64,000 bases of DNA from Notamacropus eugenii. Lineage: Eukaryota > Chordata > Mammalia > Diprotodontia > Macropodidae. Below the pieces are notes generated by a model, which did not search any database, had not been told where the DNA came from, and saw nothing but the letters and a program-made list of their open reading frames with translations. A program made the position numbers and the translations under genes. The stretch spans positions 31,824,817 to 31,888,816 of the forward strand of contig NC_092875.1 of NCBI RefSeq assembly GCF_028372415.1, in the 5' to 3' direction. This document shows, one piece after another, positions 48,640 through 60,713 of this stretch (the first letter of the stretch is position 1; every line of letters starts with the position of its first letter).

Positions 48640-49360
48640 TGATCAATCTCTAAGTGTTCCATAGCACCTGCTTTAGCAAACTTCATGACCAATAATGCAA
48701 GACTTTCTAGTGAAACACCAAACTTTAACTTTTGGGGATCTGTCTTGTGTTGCCAGGCTTTCTGAGACTTTTCTGCACCTCAAATGTGGCAATTATGATG
48801 GTTAACAAAGCCACTTTTGTGAACAATGGCTGGATCAGAGAAGGTTAAGTTATTCGGAGGGTCACTGGAATTTTCACTTTATTTCACCAGTTGACAAAAG
48901 TTTAACCTTGAAGAGGAATCTTTTTCAGGCATCTGAACATTTGTAACCTTGTAAGCATACTTGTGTAGCTTCATATTTGGTATCCTGTGCATATGATGGT
49001 CTTTGGAATGTTCAATTGGCAGACAACTGGTACACTGATGTTGGGGGGGATTCTGCACAAATGCCCTCTCAGTTTCAGCTGCATTCTCATTGCTTGCTTG
49101 ACATCTCCCAAAATTAGTAGAGAATTGAGCCGGTTTCTTTGAAGTGTTTTTTTTGTTGTTGTTGTTGTTACTCTGGTTGTTATTTAAATTTCTGCGGAAG
49201 TCTTTCCTCTTCTCATGGGAGGTAAATTTTCTTTTTACTGCTGTCATGAACATGAATTCAGCTAACCAGAGAATAGAGCTGATTTTTTCTGTTTTGGAAG
49301 GGGTGGCTTCTGGTTTCCTACCCACCTTCCACTCATCTTCAGTGTTCCTCCTCCACCTGT
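48640..49360 (-). pseudogene. Unrecognised degraded coding-like region
   Basis: On the minus strand one frame stays open for 148 codons (49325-48879, no ATG start), containing 'WLAEFMFMTAVKRKFTSHEK', an Asn/Lys-rich stretch caused by a (TTG)n tract, and a Cys/His-rich patch 'CTSCLPIEHSKDHHMH'. After a single stop the same frame stays open again ('SDPPNNLTFSDPAIVHKSGF'), and after another stop gives 'DPQKLKFGVSLESLALLVMK'. This persistence looks like a decayed protein-coding retrocopy or transposon gene, but I do not recognise the family. The upstream part is inside the direct repeat shared with 63.2-64.0 kb, whose copy has more breaks. Confidence 0.4.
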
Positions 49361-49816
49361 GATTGGCCTGGGGCGGGGGGGAGGTAGCTGACTAGAGAAA
49401 ATGCTTCTTGACACTTAGAATGAGGTCAAAAGGTAGAAAAGTGATGAAATCCCTGATAGCATCATAATAACCAAGTCTTCTCAGCTAAGTTGGTACCCAT
49501 CTAATATTTATACACTCATATATGTATGTATACGTAATAATTGAGTGGAGTAACTTTTATTGGGAAAGACTGTCTTTGCTCTAGAAGTGTCTCTTCTTCC
49601 TCCTGCCAATGTGTCTTGTACATTGATAAAAGAATTCATGGGCATGATAGTGGCTAAGGTTGAGAGCTGATGTACCTATGTCCTTGGGTCCTCCTGAACA
49701 ATCTTGAAACAGTCTCTTAACTGCAAATCATGTTCTATTTAGGGACACCAATCAACATCCCTCTTTTTCCTCCCCACCATACAACATGTTGGAGGTGGAT
49801 TAATATATCTGATCAA
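49115..49816 (+). repeat. Direct repeat, copy 1 (about 700 bp)
   Basis: The segment aligns by eye along its length with 63225-64000. Shared stretches include 'gaaaatgcttcttgacactt', 'gatgaaatccctgatagcat', 'gtccttgggtcctcctgaa' and 'acatgttggaggtggatta'. Differences are mostly substitutions and short indels, with an A/T-rich microsatellite expanded in copy 2. No terminal inverted repeat or tail was found, so the class is unknown. Confidence 0.8.
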
Positions 49817-49829
49817 TCTCTATGAACAC

Positions 49830-50297
49830 TTAAACCCACAAAAAAAACCCTCATAGATTGTAAAACCTGATGGGTTATAGGGGATACACTATCGTAATGA
49901 AAACCCTTGAATTTCTGACTTTACCACAAAGAATGAAGGGTTGTTTCTCCGTAGCAGCAATCAAAACTTCTCTGGGATACTTTGGCCTAACATCTATCTT
50001 GACAAATTTGTCTCCGTTTTAGAAATATGCCTTCTGCCTATATGAAATACTGACTTTTCCCTATCTGCAGCTAGAAACTTTGGAGGGAGAGTATCTCTTT
50101 GTCAAGGCACACTTTCCTTTCTTGCAAATGCCAGGGATCTTAAAATATTGCTTTCTATTCTCATTTGAGGTCAACTCAAAATACCTTAAGACACATATAC
50201 CCTTAGTCCTTTCCACAGAGCAAGAAAGACTTGCGTGTGGAAGTTCCTCATTCATTACTCATGAATAATGTAGTCTGCCCAAGTCATCATGCTTTCC
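49830..50297. other. Non-coding stretch, nothing recognised
   Basis: Small open frames on both strands (50061-50268) overlap and are not recognised. Confidence 0.35.
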
Positions 50298-50405
50298 CCA
50301 GGGGTGGGGAACCTGCAGCTTCAAGGTCGCATGTGGCCTTCTAGGTCCTCAAGGGCAACCCTTAGGCTGGATCCAAACTTGATATACAGCAAATTCTTTT
50401 ATTAG
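50298..50405 (+). mobile_element. hAT-like DNA element, left end
   Basis: 'caggggtggggaacctgcag', 'gtggccttctaggtcctcaa' and 'ggctggatccaaacttgata' match the family of the small element at 27316-27418, but with the internal part it lacks. The right terminus was not found, so it is probably truncated. Confidence 0.55.
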
Positions 50406-51585
50406 TCCTGCCTAGCTTCATCATTTCTCTTGGTTCCAAGATCCATGGTGGTTTACTTCTGATTTAGCTCTTGAAATTCTGGACAATGAGATTCAAAGAT
50501 ACAGCTTAAGATTGCTTACGGTAGTCAAAGCCATTTATTTACAATATTACTGTGTTACTTGTTCACCTTGCTCTTCTCAACTAAATGTGCGATGAAATAT
50601 TATTGAGGCTGTTAAAAAAATGAAGAATACAGTTTCAGAGAAACCTGAGGAGAATTGCATGAACCTTTTGCCAATTTTCAATTTTGATCATTGTATCTTT
50701 GCCCAAGTCTCACCCTCCTAGAACTTCCACAATCAAGGCAATATTTTCTTTTATAAAGCTTTCTGCAGCCAGATTCTACTATATTCTATATTTCATATTG
50801 TCATGTATACATGATTCAAAAGCAATATATCCATTTTCAAAGTCAAGTGATGTTAATAATGGGAGCAGTGAGCTTCTTAGAAGAGTCACTTTGAATGGAT
50901 CTGGTAATTCTCCATTCTAATTCCACAACAGTCAGATTCACCTGAATCACGGGTGGACTCTAATACATACTCATGGTTTTCACTAATCTGTTTTAAAATG
51001 TCTAATTATAAAAGCAAAAAGAAAACCCTCTCAACCCCCCTGTAGCCCAAAGGCTATTGTTAAGGCATAGAGTTAAAATAAATACCTTCCACTCAATTTG
51101 AATATTCAAGGACAATTATCATGGTACTACCTGTAGCTGGGACCAGAAGTTCAATATGACTGCATGCTTATTGCCAAACTTGCTTTACATTGGACTATTC
51201 AAATATGTGGCAAGGTCTTTTAATTTGTTTAACATCACCACATCAGTTGAAAAAATGCTAAAAAGTGACCTAGGTTCATTGAGTTCAATAACCTCCCCCT
51301 GTGAGGTACTTGTCTAATATCCACTGACACAACTCATGTTATCAAACTTGTACCCCACATTCAGTAGGAGAAGGAATAGGACTAGAGTTCAGTTCTAGCC
51401 ATTTGAGAGATATACAACTTCCTTACCACTGTTTATAATTTTTCTATCCAAGATGGTAGGGTACTCTTGGGAAACACCATTGTTAAAATTAAGAGGTGCA
51501 GGGTAAGATAAAAGTGTTCACCACATTTAATTTCTACCAGGGTTCAGATTCAACTTGCATAGTGTAATGGTAATTTAAATAGGAA
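50406..51585. other. Stretch without recognised genes
   Basis: No repeat or gene is recognised. A minus-strand segment near 50,915-50,770 stays open for about 45 codons but resembles nothing I know. Confidence 0.35.
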
Positions 51586-51589
51586 GATC

Positions 51590-51965
51590 TTTCCCATTCA
51601 TTCATAGGGCCATGTGACCTGCTTAAATCACATGGAAGCCTAAGTCATACGTGGTAGGAGGAGCTTGCTGAATGGGTGTAGCAGAACTGGGAGGAAGCTG
51701 GTGAGCCTGTTTAAGGTAGAGGATAGAGGAGGCAGACAGGCATAGCAAGTCTTGCGAGTGCTTGCTTTTGGGGAGACAGGCTGTGGAGCAGGGGGGGCAG
51801 AAGCAGGGAGAAGGGGAGGGAAGGCTTATGAATGACTTTGTCCTCTGCTGTGCTAATGCATATTGAGTTCTTGGTTTACTGTGATGGATTTGGCTTCATA
51901 GTGTCTGAATAAATGTTGTTCTTCTGCCTTCTATATGGAGAATCTGTTATACTTTGATTCAGCGT
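51590..51965 (+). mobile_element. Probable solitary LTR of an endogenous retrovirus-like element
   Basis: The block has a G/A-rich body with 'gtgacctgcttaaatcacat' and 'gtggtaggaggagcttgctg', then 'tctgaataaatgttgttctt' (a poly(A) signal in the usual place) and a short end 'gttatactttgattcagc'. That is the layout of an old LTR. No internal region is identified beside it. The exact ends and family are uncertain. It is an inert fossil. Confidence 0.5.
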
Positions 51966-51969
51966 ATTC

Positions 51970-52890
51970 ATAGTTGCCCTCAATGCTGTTTGCGATATAT
52001 GTATAGATATAAAGTACAAATCAGACATCATATTTATATCATATCACTGGTCAAAATTGTAGTGTGGAGTCTCATAAGCATTCTGAGGTAGACGTATGGA
52101 ATCTCCTTCAATACCATGGAAATGCCTTATTTTTGAATCTGAAATTGAATGGAGATTACGATTTGGGGGACTAGAAAGAAATAAGGGTACATATCTTGTT
52201 GCATCAGTATGTACCCTTGCTCATGTGGCAACCTAATTTACATTGTCCACAATTTTTTCAAAGGTGAAGGTGTTGGCTACTATTGCTACAATCCCCATGC
52301 GCCAGGATGTTGATTTCCCTGCCATACAGCTCATCACCAAAATCTGTCCTCCTCACACTAGATCACCAGTTCTCGGGATAAATTAAGTACTATAGAACCT
52401 GAGAGGGCAACCTTGCCTTAACCCAGCCCAAATGTTGCTATTTGGGGAAAACGATTCATAGAATGAATAGAAGTCTTATCTTGAGGGTGTGATAATGTTC
52501 TCATTGTGCGAGTTGGGCGGTTTTTGTGGAAATTAAAGTATTCATCAGAAACAACCAGTCCACTCCACTCATTCTTTTTATACTTGGAGTAATTAGTGAT
52601 GAACCCTCAAGAAATTTTGTTCTCACAAGTCATTCAGTTAGCATAAAAGCCCTTCTGGAAATTCGTGATATGTACATCCCTGAGGCTTCAGTTCCCTAAT
52701 CCTTTTGGTAAGACTGAGACATACATTTATCTATGTTGTTACCCAGAGAAATGAGTTTTCAGTTCACTGGCAGATTCTTGAATGTTTCCTAAAGATCCTA
52801 AAGATTTTAGATAGCTGTCATTTCGTGGCTTACTCAGATATTTACTTTCCCAGTTGTATAGGTAATTTACCTATACATTAGGTAAATGGG
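51970..52890. other. Stretch without recognised genes
   Basis: Nothing recognised on either strand. Confidence 0.35.
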
Positions 52891-52896
52891 TAATTA

Positions 52897-53056
52897 TACT
52901 TTGCTAAGTGGCAGCGTGGACAGAGCATTGGCCCAGCAGTCAGGAAGACCTGAAATCAAATCCAGAGTCAGGCACTTGAAACTTGCAAACTGTGAGACCC
53001 TGGGCAAATCACTTAAACCTAATTGCCTTCCCCTCACCCCAAAAAAGAAACCCAAC
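52897..53056 (+). repeat. tRNA-headed SINE with short A-rich tail, sense
   Basis: 'ctaagtggcagcgtggacag', 'agtcaggaagacctgaaatc', 'gaccctgggcaaatcactta' and a 'ccccaaaaaagaaaccc' end show a complete short SINE lacking the RTE-type tail. Confidence 0.8.
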
Positions 53057-53059
53057 TAT

Positions 53060-55500
53060 TATTACTATACTCTATTGCTTGATTGGGCACAATTCAGGCA
53101 ATTTTCTAGATCAAATCCCTTCTCTCATTCTCCCAAAAGTTCCAATATATTGGAGAGTCATGGGATTGTGGGATAAAGTATTGTGGGATAAAGCCCTCAG
53201 AAATCCATTAAGATGTCCTTATTAGTGAAAAAAAACTTTAGGAAGCCTGTAATGACTTATACTTCTACTGAGGCATGAGAGTGGGGTTTCTAAGCTCTCT
53301 CAGTCCTAGTTAGCAGCTGGCAACACACTTGACTGCTCAATTACCACTTAAGGTCTCACATGTCCTTTATAAAGACCAACTGAAAGCATTTTTCTGAATT
53401 AAACCATACTTCCTTTCTTCACGATTCTGCACTTTGCAGAATCTGGAGACAGGTTAATATTCTATTCTAGATCAAGAGTGGTATTTTCAGATTCTGAACA
53501 TTTCTTCTACAAATAGTTCTTACAAGAATAACATACAGAAGGCCGTTAGAGAGAAACCTTGATCAAAGTGTACCTTAAGAAGAAAACTTACTTTTGCAGT
53601 TTTAAACACACTGCCTTGGTGTCAGATACTTGGTGAGCATTTGTAGGTAACAAAATACCTTCAGAGAGGGAGAAATTGTAGCCTTAAGTTTGCATAAAAG
53701 TCTCCTCCTGTTAGCTTTAAAATATATAGATATAAGGAGAAAAGAGTTCTTCTACAGAAAAGAAAAGGAACACAGGGAAGTCATGCTAGAGGACAGTTAA
53801 GGAAAATATGGAGGCTACCCTGAAACCCTCAACAACATGTAAAATTAAGAGGCTTAATTTTCAAGTAGACTGTATCTCCACCTTTAAGGCTAACATGGAA
53901 TTGGTGGGTACCTGTGATTAGAACCTCATGTTCTGAAAAACAAATCTCCTCAACCAATAAATTTCGTTAATTTCAAAATTTCTTCCTGAAATCGACTCCC
54001 CCTTTTCATGAACTAGGAAAGGGTTAACATTTCACAAGATTCCAATTGAATATCAAGTCCAAATTCTCCTTTGAGAATGTAATCACATTTGAATCTACAA
54101 ACTTTTGGTATTCAAGATCATTTACTAAGTAAAGCTTGATTCTAAAAAGTAGGAAGAAAATTTACCCTCTAGCTGGTGCTTCTCTAAGTGAAAACAAAAT
54201 TTCTTTCCACACTCAAATTCAGTTTGTCAGTTGGCATTTCTTAAGTTTGTCTTGTCAGTAGAAAGGGTAGATATTTAACTTCTAAAACTTGAAATGAGGG
54301 ATCAAAAGAAAGCACCTGGAGAGAAGTTGGGGTCAAGGGAAAAGAAGAGCTGTCTTTGAAATTTGCAGCTGTTCCCCACTTAAATCCCTTTCTTAGGGAG
54401 TGCTATTTCTAGCTGGCAAGGCAAGGTGATTAGATAAGGGAGAAGGAGCTGAGGGAAGCAAAGGAACTGAAGAAGGAGCTGCAGAAGAAGGCTGGAAATC
54501 GGGAGGTTAGATCAGAGGAAGAACATACGAGGAGTAGGAAAGAAGCAGGTAAGCAGGGTAGGGAAGCAGAGCAGAAAAGACTGAGTTGATGCCATCACAT
54601 GACTGGATTTTAGTGGCATGATCATTTTGGGCTTTCACCTGTTATAATCTTTAAATGTTCCAAGCTATGATAATTAAAAGATTCCTATGGAAGTCACAAT
54701 GATTCCTCAGCTGAATTAATTGATATTTAAACATCACAGAACTTAACTTTTGGTTCTTGTTTTTGTTTTTGTTTTTCCCATCCCTGGCACACTGGGGAGC
54801 ACTTCCTTATCCCACTGTATAAGCAGTTTTTCCAAGGGAGTTCCTTTTGGCACATGTGATGTTTGCTATTTTTGGAGATGTGTGGGTATGTATATGCTGT
54901 ATATGTAAAAATGTATTACAGTTATAGTATTGAAAGAATGCTTGTGAAGCAAATTGTTGAGTCCTATAAATACTCAAATCTACTCTAAAGGATGCATGAG
55001 GGAAGAGGCTATCCATCTCCAGAGACAGAACTGATAAATAGAAGTAAGCATAGTATTATCAAAATAGTTTACTAAATGTCGCACTAGAATAAAATTTAGA
55101 AATATTACACTAATATTCACTATCATGAATTTAAATGCATGAAGCAAAAATCTTATTTTTTCTCAGAATTAAATTTATTTGCATAAATAACTGACTGAGG
55201 GCATGTCATTTGGAACCAAGATTTAATTCTCAGTATAAAGTTACATTCACACTTTTAAAATATACCTGTAAGTACAGGAATTTGTAAATAGATGGAAACA
55301 TATATTACTTTCCAAGGTCCAGCTTCAGTTCCTTGTCTCCTCCCACCAAAAAAACAAAACAAAAGAAAACAAAACAACAAGAAAAGCAGAAAATGAAGCA
55401 AGGACAACCTGTCCACAGCAACTTTAACATTTAAGGAATGATGATACCAGTTAAAACAAGAAAGTCTGACAACAGCATCATGGATCACTAGAGAGTATTA
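53060..55500. other. Long stretch without recognised genes
   Basis: No gene is supported. The purine-rich block 54,420-54,560 (aaggagctgagggaagcaaa) may be LTR-like but is not firm. A (GTTTTT)-type tract lies near 54,755-54,778. On the minus strand 55,140-55,250 carries AATAAA-type signals, discussed with the CRNKL1 copy. Confidence 0.35.
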
Positions 55501-55544
55501 CTGAAGTAAAATGGTGTTTTGGCTTTAGATAATGCTGGATTATC

Positions 55545-57128
55545 GAAAAGCAACAATCTCTGATACAGACTTCTTGTTTTCTCAAATTCTTCTTGGTTGG
55601 TTTCAAAATCCAGGTAGGATTCCTGTAGTACCTCTGGCTTGTCCAAGCGTGGCTGACCAAGAGCTAACTCATAGATGGCACAGGCTCTCTCGACATCTCT
55701 GAGAATTGTCTCTAACTCAGCAAATTTGATCCATGAGATTCAATTTTCTGGTGCAAACTCCAGGAACTTTTGATAAAGGTTCCCGCACTGGTCAAATTCT
55801 AAATGCTGAGGATTGAATTCAATGTAGCCTCAAAAACGATTTGTTTTTGGAACTCTTGCCAATAGAGGTTCCCAAAGCTCTTCTGGCAAAAGGGAGATTT
55901 TTCTGTCTTATTTCAAACTGGGCATACAGTAGCCATGTTTTTAGCAAACGCAAACTTTTTGTGAGGAATCAGTTTTAGGCAAGCTTGATAAACCTGTCTG
56001 GATCCTTGGTCTCCAACTCTTCAAAGTGTGTAATTGATCCAGAGGTATATGTACTGCTTCCAGTGTCTCTTCTCTTAGATCGGAGGCATGTTGGCAATAG
56101 CCTTTTCATATACCTCTCGAACAGTATCTGGTTCCTGGGCATGTCGTTGCAGCAATCAAAAATAATCAAACCAGGCATTGTAATTGTGGGGGGACTGACC
56201 TTTATCTACTCTTCATACTGGAATTTCCGTTTACTCACAATGATGTCTTCAATATCACTCCTATCCCCACAATTCTTTTCAAAGACTGTAATTTTTAAAG
56301 AGCTCTAGGGCGGCCTGCTTTGAAATTCTGTCCACGAAATATTTATTGATCACTTGTGTCCATTCAAATTCTTTCTGAATTTCTTCAAACCTTGCAAAGG
56401 CCACATAGAGATGTGCTCCTCTCCAAAGAAGTCTATAGCACTTTCATATACTTTCTTTGCATGACCTAAGGAGCCATGTTTTTCTTCACAGCTAGCATAT
56501 TTGATTCACTTCTTAACCTCAGAGTTCACTAGGACAAATCTTTGGTAAATGCTGCCTGCCAGATCCACCTCTTTATATCTCAGTTCAAAGTTGATATCAC
56601 AGTGCCAGGCTTGCTCCTCGGGCTGCCATTCTATCAGCGTTCACAGACTTGGGGGCCTCCAGAACATTCCTCAACATCTCTTCCATAGAAGAGTATTTGT
56701 GTCAGAAGTGCCCGACCCGTGGAAGCATTGTTATGGCCCTATCCCAAACATTTCGGGCATCATAGACTTGTCTTCATGTCCATTTCTGCATATCATAGCC
56801 ACAGGATGATATTTCAGTGGCTGACATTCAAAACCCGCTTGTGTATGGAGCGGGCTCTTTGAATTTCTTTCAGTCTGTTTTCTCATTGGGCATATTTGAT
56901 CCAGTTACTCATCACGGTTCTATTCCTCCTTATATTATCCTCAAAAATATTTCTTTTCCTCAGTATGTAATCATTGAATTCTTCTGAATCTGTGATCTTC
57001 TCTAGCTCTCTTTTTTTAGCTTCCCTTAAAAGCTGTTCTGCTGTGATCTGTATTTCAGCAGGGGCTTTATTTTTCACCTTGGCCACTTTGGGAATCCACT
57101 GCTTTCAGGCTAAGGCAGAGGCTGCCTT
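55545..57128 (-). pseudogene. CRNKL1: CRNKL1 processed pseudogene, C-terminus missing
   Basis: CRNKL1 (Crooked neck-like 1, yeast Clf1) is the HAT-repeat scaffold of the Prp19-related part of the spliceosome. The minus strand shows 'KQWIPKVAKVKNKAPAEIQI' with the start codon position reading AAG (57126-57128), then 'LRKRNIFEDNIRRNRTVMSN'. Successive HAT repeats follow, among them 'ERAVEFFGDEH'-like, 'GDRSDIEDIIVSKRKFQYEE'-like, 'EVYEKAIANMPPI' and 'YIYLWINYTL', through to the equivalent of 'DFEIEQEEFEKTRNLYRRLL'. The copy then changes to unrelated sequence near 55545, losing roughly the last 130 residues. It lacks a proline/glutamine run seen in the human protein. Many stops and frame changes make it dead. 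No introns are present. Confidence 0.92.
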
Positions 57129-57504
57129 GCTTATTTGGATGGTCCCTGCACCTCTTCAGAGCTGACTCCAATCCCTCCTTTAATTTTCCTGGGGCTGCCT
57201 TGACTCAATCAAGAAATGGAAGTAAAATGGTCTCTTTCCCAGAGATTAAGAATGCCAAGGTATAGGGAAGAGTATCCCTCAGCCTGCTTTAGATCCAGAT
57301 CTGCCTCCCTGACAGCAAATTGCTGGGACTTCCCCTGACAAGTGAACTTCAGTCCTGATTGGTGGATACCTAAGGAGGAGATGGGATAAGTTCACACCTT
57401 CCCTTTGTGGGGGAGGGTTGTAAACTGACATTCCAACAGCCTCTAGCAATGTGGGCTAAGGAAACACTTCCGGATTTCTCTAAGTTTCTCTTTTGTAAGC
57501 CAGG
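57129..57504. other. Spacer between CRNKL1 and SF3A3 copies
   Basis: The first 50 or so bases may be the CRNKL1 5' leader. The rest is unrecognised; 'gtgaacttcagtcctgattggtgg' is not a repeat I can name. No gene is seen. Confidence 0.4.
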
Positions 57505-59236
57505 TCACTCCAAACTTTTTTAGAATGCTTTTTAATATACAACAAAAATGTAAACGTTTCCGATCTTCACTATGTCCACAAGTCTTATCTTCCCAAGACG
57601 CATACTAGAATGTTAGTTCACACAGCAGACTTGGGGAACATGTGCCTCTGTAGAATAAAAAAATGACAAATCCTAGGATGCTCAGCTAAGTCACAGAGTT
57701 GGCTTTAAGCCACTAGAGCAGTCTCTGGCTTTTCAAGTCCTCAAATGTTTCAAGTCCACAACATTTCCACTGGCATCTTCATACTCCTCCTCAGTTTCAA
57801 GTTGCCACCATTCAGAAGCCTTCTGCAGTTTCAATTTGGCCTACAAAGAGACAATAGCTTCAATCTGGGTCACATTAGCAAAGTGGGCTGTATTTGGAAT
57901 GCCCAAGCATCTCATACCGTAAGCATGACTCCTCTCTGCAAAATGCCACTGGAAGGTCATGGGTCCTCAGTAGGTGCAGTTGCCACAGATCTCACAGTTA
58001 TAGTTGATGTTGACACCATGCAGCTTATACAACCAATAGGGAATGGGTTTGTGATTCCACCACAGGGGCAGGTTTTTAGGATTGTAGATAATCTCATTCT
58101 CTTTGTCTTCACTTTCACTCTCAATGATCTGCTTCTCTTCCTCCTCTTTAGTCTCCTGTGCGTGCCTGTTTGCACTGCACATTTTCCTGAGTGAGATGCA
58201 GCTGTTCCCCAGGAATCTCTACATATTCATATATTTGAGCGTCAAGGAAAGCAGTGTCTTTATTCCTCTCAGTGTCCCTCTTGGTTCCCTTTGATTTGAG
58301 ATTCTTGGCAAACAGAGAGGAGGCCAGGGATTCCAGGGACTTGCCCTTAGTGCATGCCTCTGCGCTCGCTGTTCATTGTGTCTTCACCTTTCAGTCCTAA
58401 GGCCAAGAGGGCAGTTTTCAGTCTGTCCAGACCCAAGGAGGCCAGCTCTTCTCAGGAGGAAAATGGCGAGAGGTCAAGATGTGCTCCAGCATGGGTCAGT
58501 GCACTGCTTGTGTCTTTCACCAGCCTTGGGAAGGTACCATTGTCCCACTTTTCAAATTCATTCTGAATCTTCCCAAACAGTTGCTTCTGGTCTTGTAGGG
58601 GCTTCACCCTGTCTGTGTAGTCCTGGAGGTACTCAAGCAGCATCTTCAGGTACCTCTTGTACTCTGCATTCTTCCTTTCCTTGGGAATATCAAATTGGTC
58701 AAAGATAGACAGGTAGGCGATATAATCCAGTTACTCAGATGCTTTCAAGTTAACGTACTTAAGGTAGCAGTCATAAAGATGTAGATAAAGGTCACATCCT
58801 TCTTCATCTGTGAACTCTACCCAATTTTGTGCCTTTTCTCTAGGATTTTCTCTGGCTTTCAGGAGGTCCTCAAATTCCACTGACTGGCACACAGATCTCA
58901 TTTGGGTGCTTCTAGTGAAATTCTTTGATCTGTTTGAATCTATTATAGAATTCTGCAAATTCATTTGGTCCTGAAATAGCACTGAGCTCCTCCTTACTTA
59001 ACCCCTCTTGTTATCATGCAAATCTCTCAGATTCCCTCTGACTTTCATATATGTGTCCTGCATAGTGCAAGTGGGATGGTCTGAGTTGATCTGGTCCTGG
59101 AGCATGGACTTATTAAAGAGCATCTGCTTAGCCATGACGTCCATGAGTAGCTTCTTCTCTTCTCTTCATGGTAGTGCCTCTGCTGCTTGAGGAAGGTCTC
59201 CATCTTGCCCCTGCCACCTCCACCTGTCACCCTAAA
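57505..59236 (-). pseudogene. SF3A3: SF3A3 processed pseudogene, full length
   Basis: SF3A3 (SF3a60) is a U2 snRNP protein needed to form the pre-spliceosome. The minus strand begins at ATG 59203-59201 (METFLKQQRHYHEE). It continues through 'VEFEDLLKARENPREKAQN' and 'LLEYLQDYTDRVKPLQDQKQ', then 'ALTHAGAHLDLSPFSS' and the acidic stretch. Next come 'NPKNLPLWWNHKPIPYWLYK' and the matrin-type zinc-finger start 'NYNCEICGN'. The stop is at 57713-57715 after 'DLKSQRLL' in a shifted frame. About 200 bp of 3' UTR precede an A-rich end near 57,510. Several stops and frameshifts, and changes such as W-rich replacements before the zinc finger, show it is dead. A possible short target duplication (aaacttt) lies at both ends but is weak. 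Confidence 0.93.
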
Positions 59237-59368
59237 CTTTGAAGAGAGAAAGGATAAGTAAGAGAACTAGTAGTGTGGAAATAGCTCAGGTTGGCTTCTG
59301 ATAAGAGCGGAGAGTCCAAGCCTTGAGAAGGGGTTGCAATGGAATGGCATTCCACAGCGTTAATAGGT
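59237..59368. other. Short spacer between SF3A3 and MPLKIP copies
   Basis: No feature is recognised in these 130 bases, which belong to the older target sequence. Confidence 0.4.
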
Positions 59369-60564
59369 CAGGAAGGGTTTCTCTCTTTTTCTTAAAGTAA
59401 ATATTTTCCATTCATTTATTGTTACACAGTATATGCTTCTATAGGGGATGGGGGTGGGGCAAACAATCTGCAAACACTGCTAATGAAGCCTAATGAAAAT
59501 GTGGTCTTTGAAGGAAAATAAAAACTCAGGTAACAAATACCCAAATGTGTATTATTGGTTGAACAATTTCATTTCCAAAGATCACAAGAGTCCTCTCCTG
59601 AAACAGTGATAAGTAGAACATTTTGTTAAAATTACAAAAGATGTGGTATACAGAATCACACTAAATGTGTTAAATAGCATGATATTTACAAAACAGGCCA
59701 TTTCATGAGTTCCAAATTCTGTTGATAGAACATTATGAAGAAAACATTAAAAAACACGGACTTAGAAAGCTCTTACTACAAATATTAACAAAAGAAACAG
59801 GATTAGTAACTAGTCCACAATAGTAGTTGAGCACACAGTCCACATTGGGGTATGAAATCTATCAAAATCTCTTTAAATCAATTGCTCGGGAGTCTTCAGA
59901 GAGAGGCAGCATTTCTATCCAGATGGCAGTGGAGTACAATTTTTTTTTTCAAAATAAAGATGTCTTGCTCTTTTTCTGACGTGTCAGAGCTCCATTGGAA
60001 CTTTAGAAACGTTTAACTAAAATATCTCTCCCTTTTGCCAATAAACACTATTTGCTCATAGTTGTATTTTTGGTTTACATCTGTAACAGAAACAGGTTCT
60101 AGTCCTGCCCAAGGGTCCTCGAGCATTGAAGGTTTGAGATAGTTTTCCAGATGATTAGATACTCTTTTTCTCTTTGCCACACGCTGAAGCAAATGATGTA
60201 GATGCGCTGGGTGAACCCTGGAGTGGCCTGGTCGGCGGGCCCGGGAAGAAGCTGGAGACCGAGGCAGGGGAGCGGGGTCGCTGGGCTGGGCGCGGGGCCC
60301 AAAGGGCGGCGTCTGATGTGGGTTCCTGTAGCTGTCCCGCAGTGAGGGCGGCTTTGGGCAGGGAAGCCACTGGCAGCTCGGGGAGCTATGGAAGTCGCCT
60401 CCTCGGCAGCCCCAGGAGCCCGGACTGGGCCCCCAAAAAGGGCGGGGGGAAACCTCAGTGGGTGCATGTGGGCACAGGACTGCGGGCGCCAAGGGTGGGA
60501 GCGGGGAATGCATCGGCTAGAGGCACTGCCGCCAGAGAGCGAAAGCCAGGAAGGGTTTCTCTCT
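59369..60564 (-). pseudogene. MPLKIP: MPLKIP processed pseudogene with perfect target duplication
   Basis: MPLKIP (TTDN1) is a small proline/glycine-rich nuclear protein whose loss causes non-photosensitive trichothiodystrophy. The minus strand has the conserved C-terminus 'LENYLKPSMLEDPWAGLEPV' and ends 'GKRERYFS' at 60013. The upstream G/C-rich part carries 'PPSLRDSYRNPHQTPPFGPR' like the family. One frame happens to stay open for 166 codons (60513-60013), but the family match jumps frames ('QGSPSASTSFASACGKEKK' lies in another frame), so it is broken. The insertion is flanked by an exact 18-bp duplication, caggaagggtttctctct, at 59369-59386 and 60547-60564. The long 3' UTR fills 59390-60012. 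The G/C-rich plus-strand open frames here are shadows. Confidence 0.93.
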
Positions 60565-60697
60565 AACCTAGCAGAAGAGATGCCCTTTGAAATTAGAAGG
60601 GAATATTACAAATTAATATTGATAATGAAAGGACATAACATTAACGCTAATTTTCCTCAAGGAAACAGGACAAATCCTGAATGAGTTTCACCAGTCA
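60565..60697. other. Short spacer between MPLKIP and MFAP1 copies
   Basis: No feature is recognised. The sequence is A/T-rich target DNA. Confidence 0.4.
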
Positions 60698-60713
60698 AAT
60701 CCTTGACATTTCT

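Noticed and set aside
57495-59245. Target duplication around the SF3A3 copy
   Set aside because: Only about seven bases (aaacttt) match at the two ends, which is too short to rely on.
60013-60513. 166-codon MPLKIP frame as a live gene
   Set aside because: The family similarity moves between frames, so the open frame does not encode the family protein throughout.
60174-60566. Plus-strand open frame of 130 codons in a G/C-rich block
   Set aside because: It is the antisense shadow of the MPLKIP retrocopy, whose minus-strand match is specific. G/C-rich DNA has few stops.
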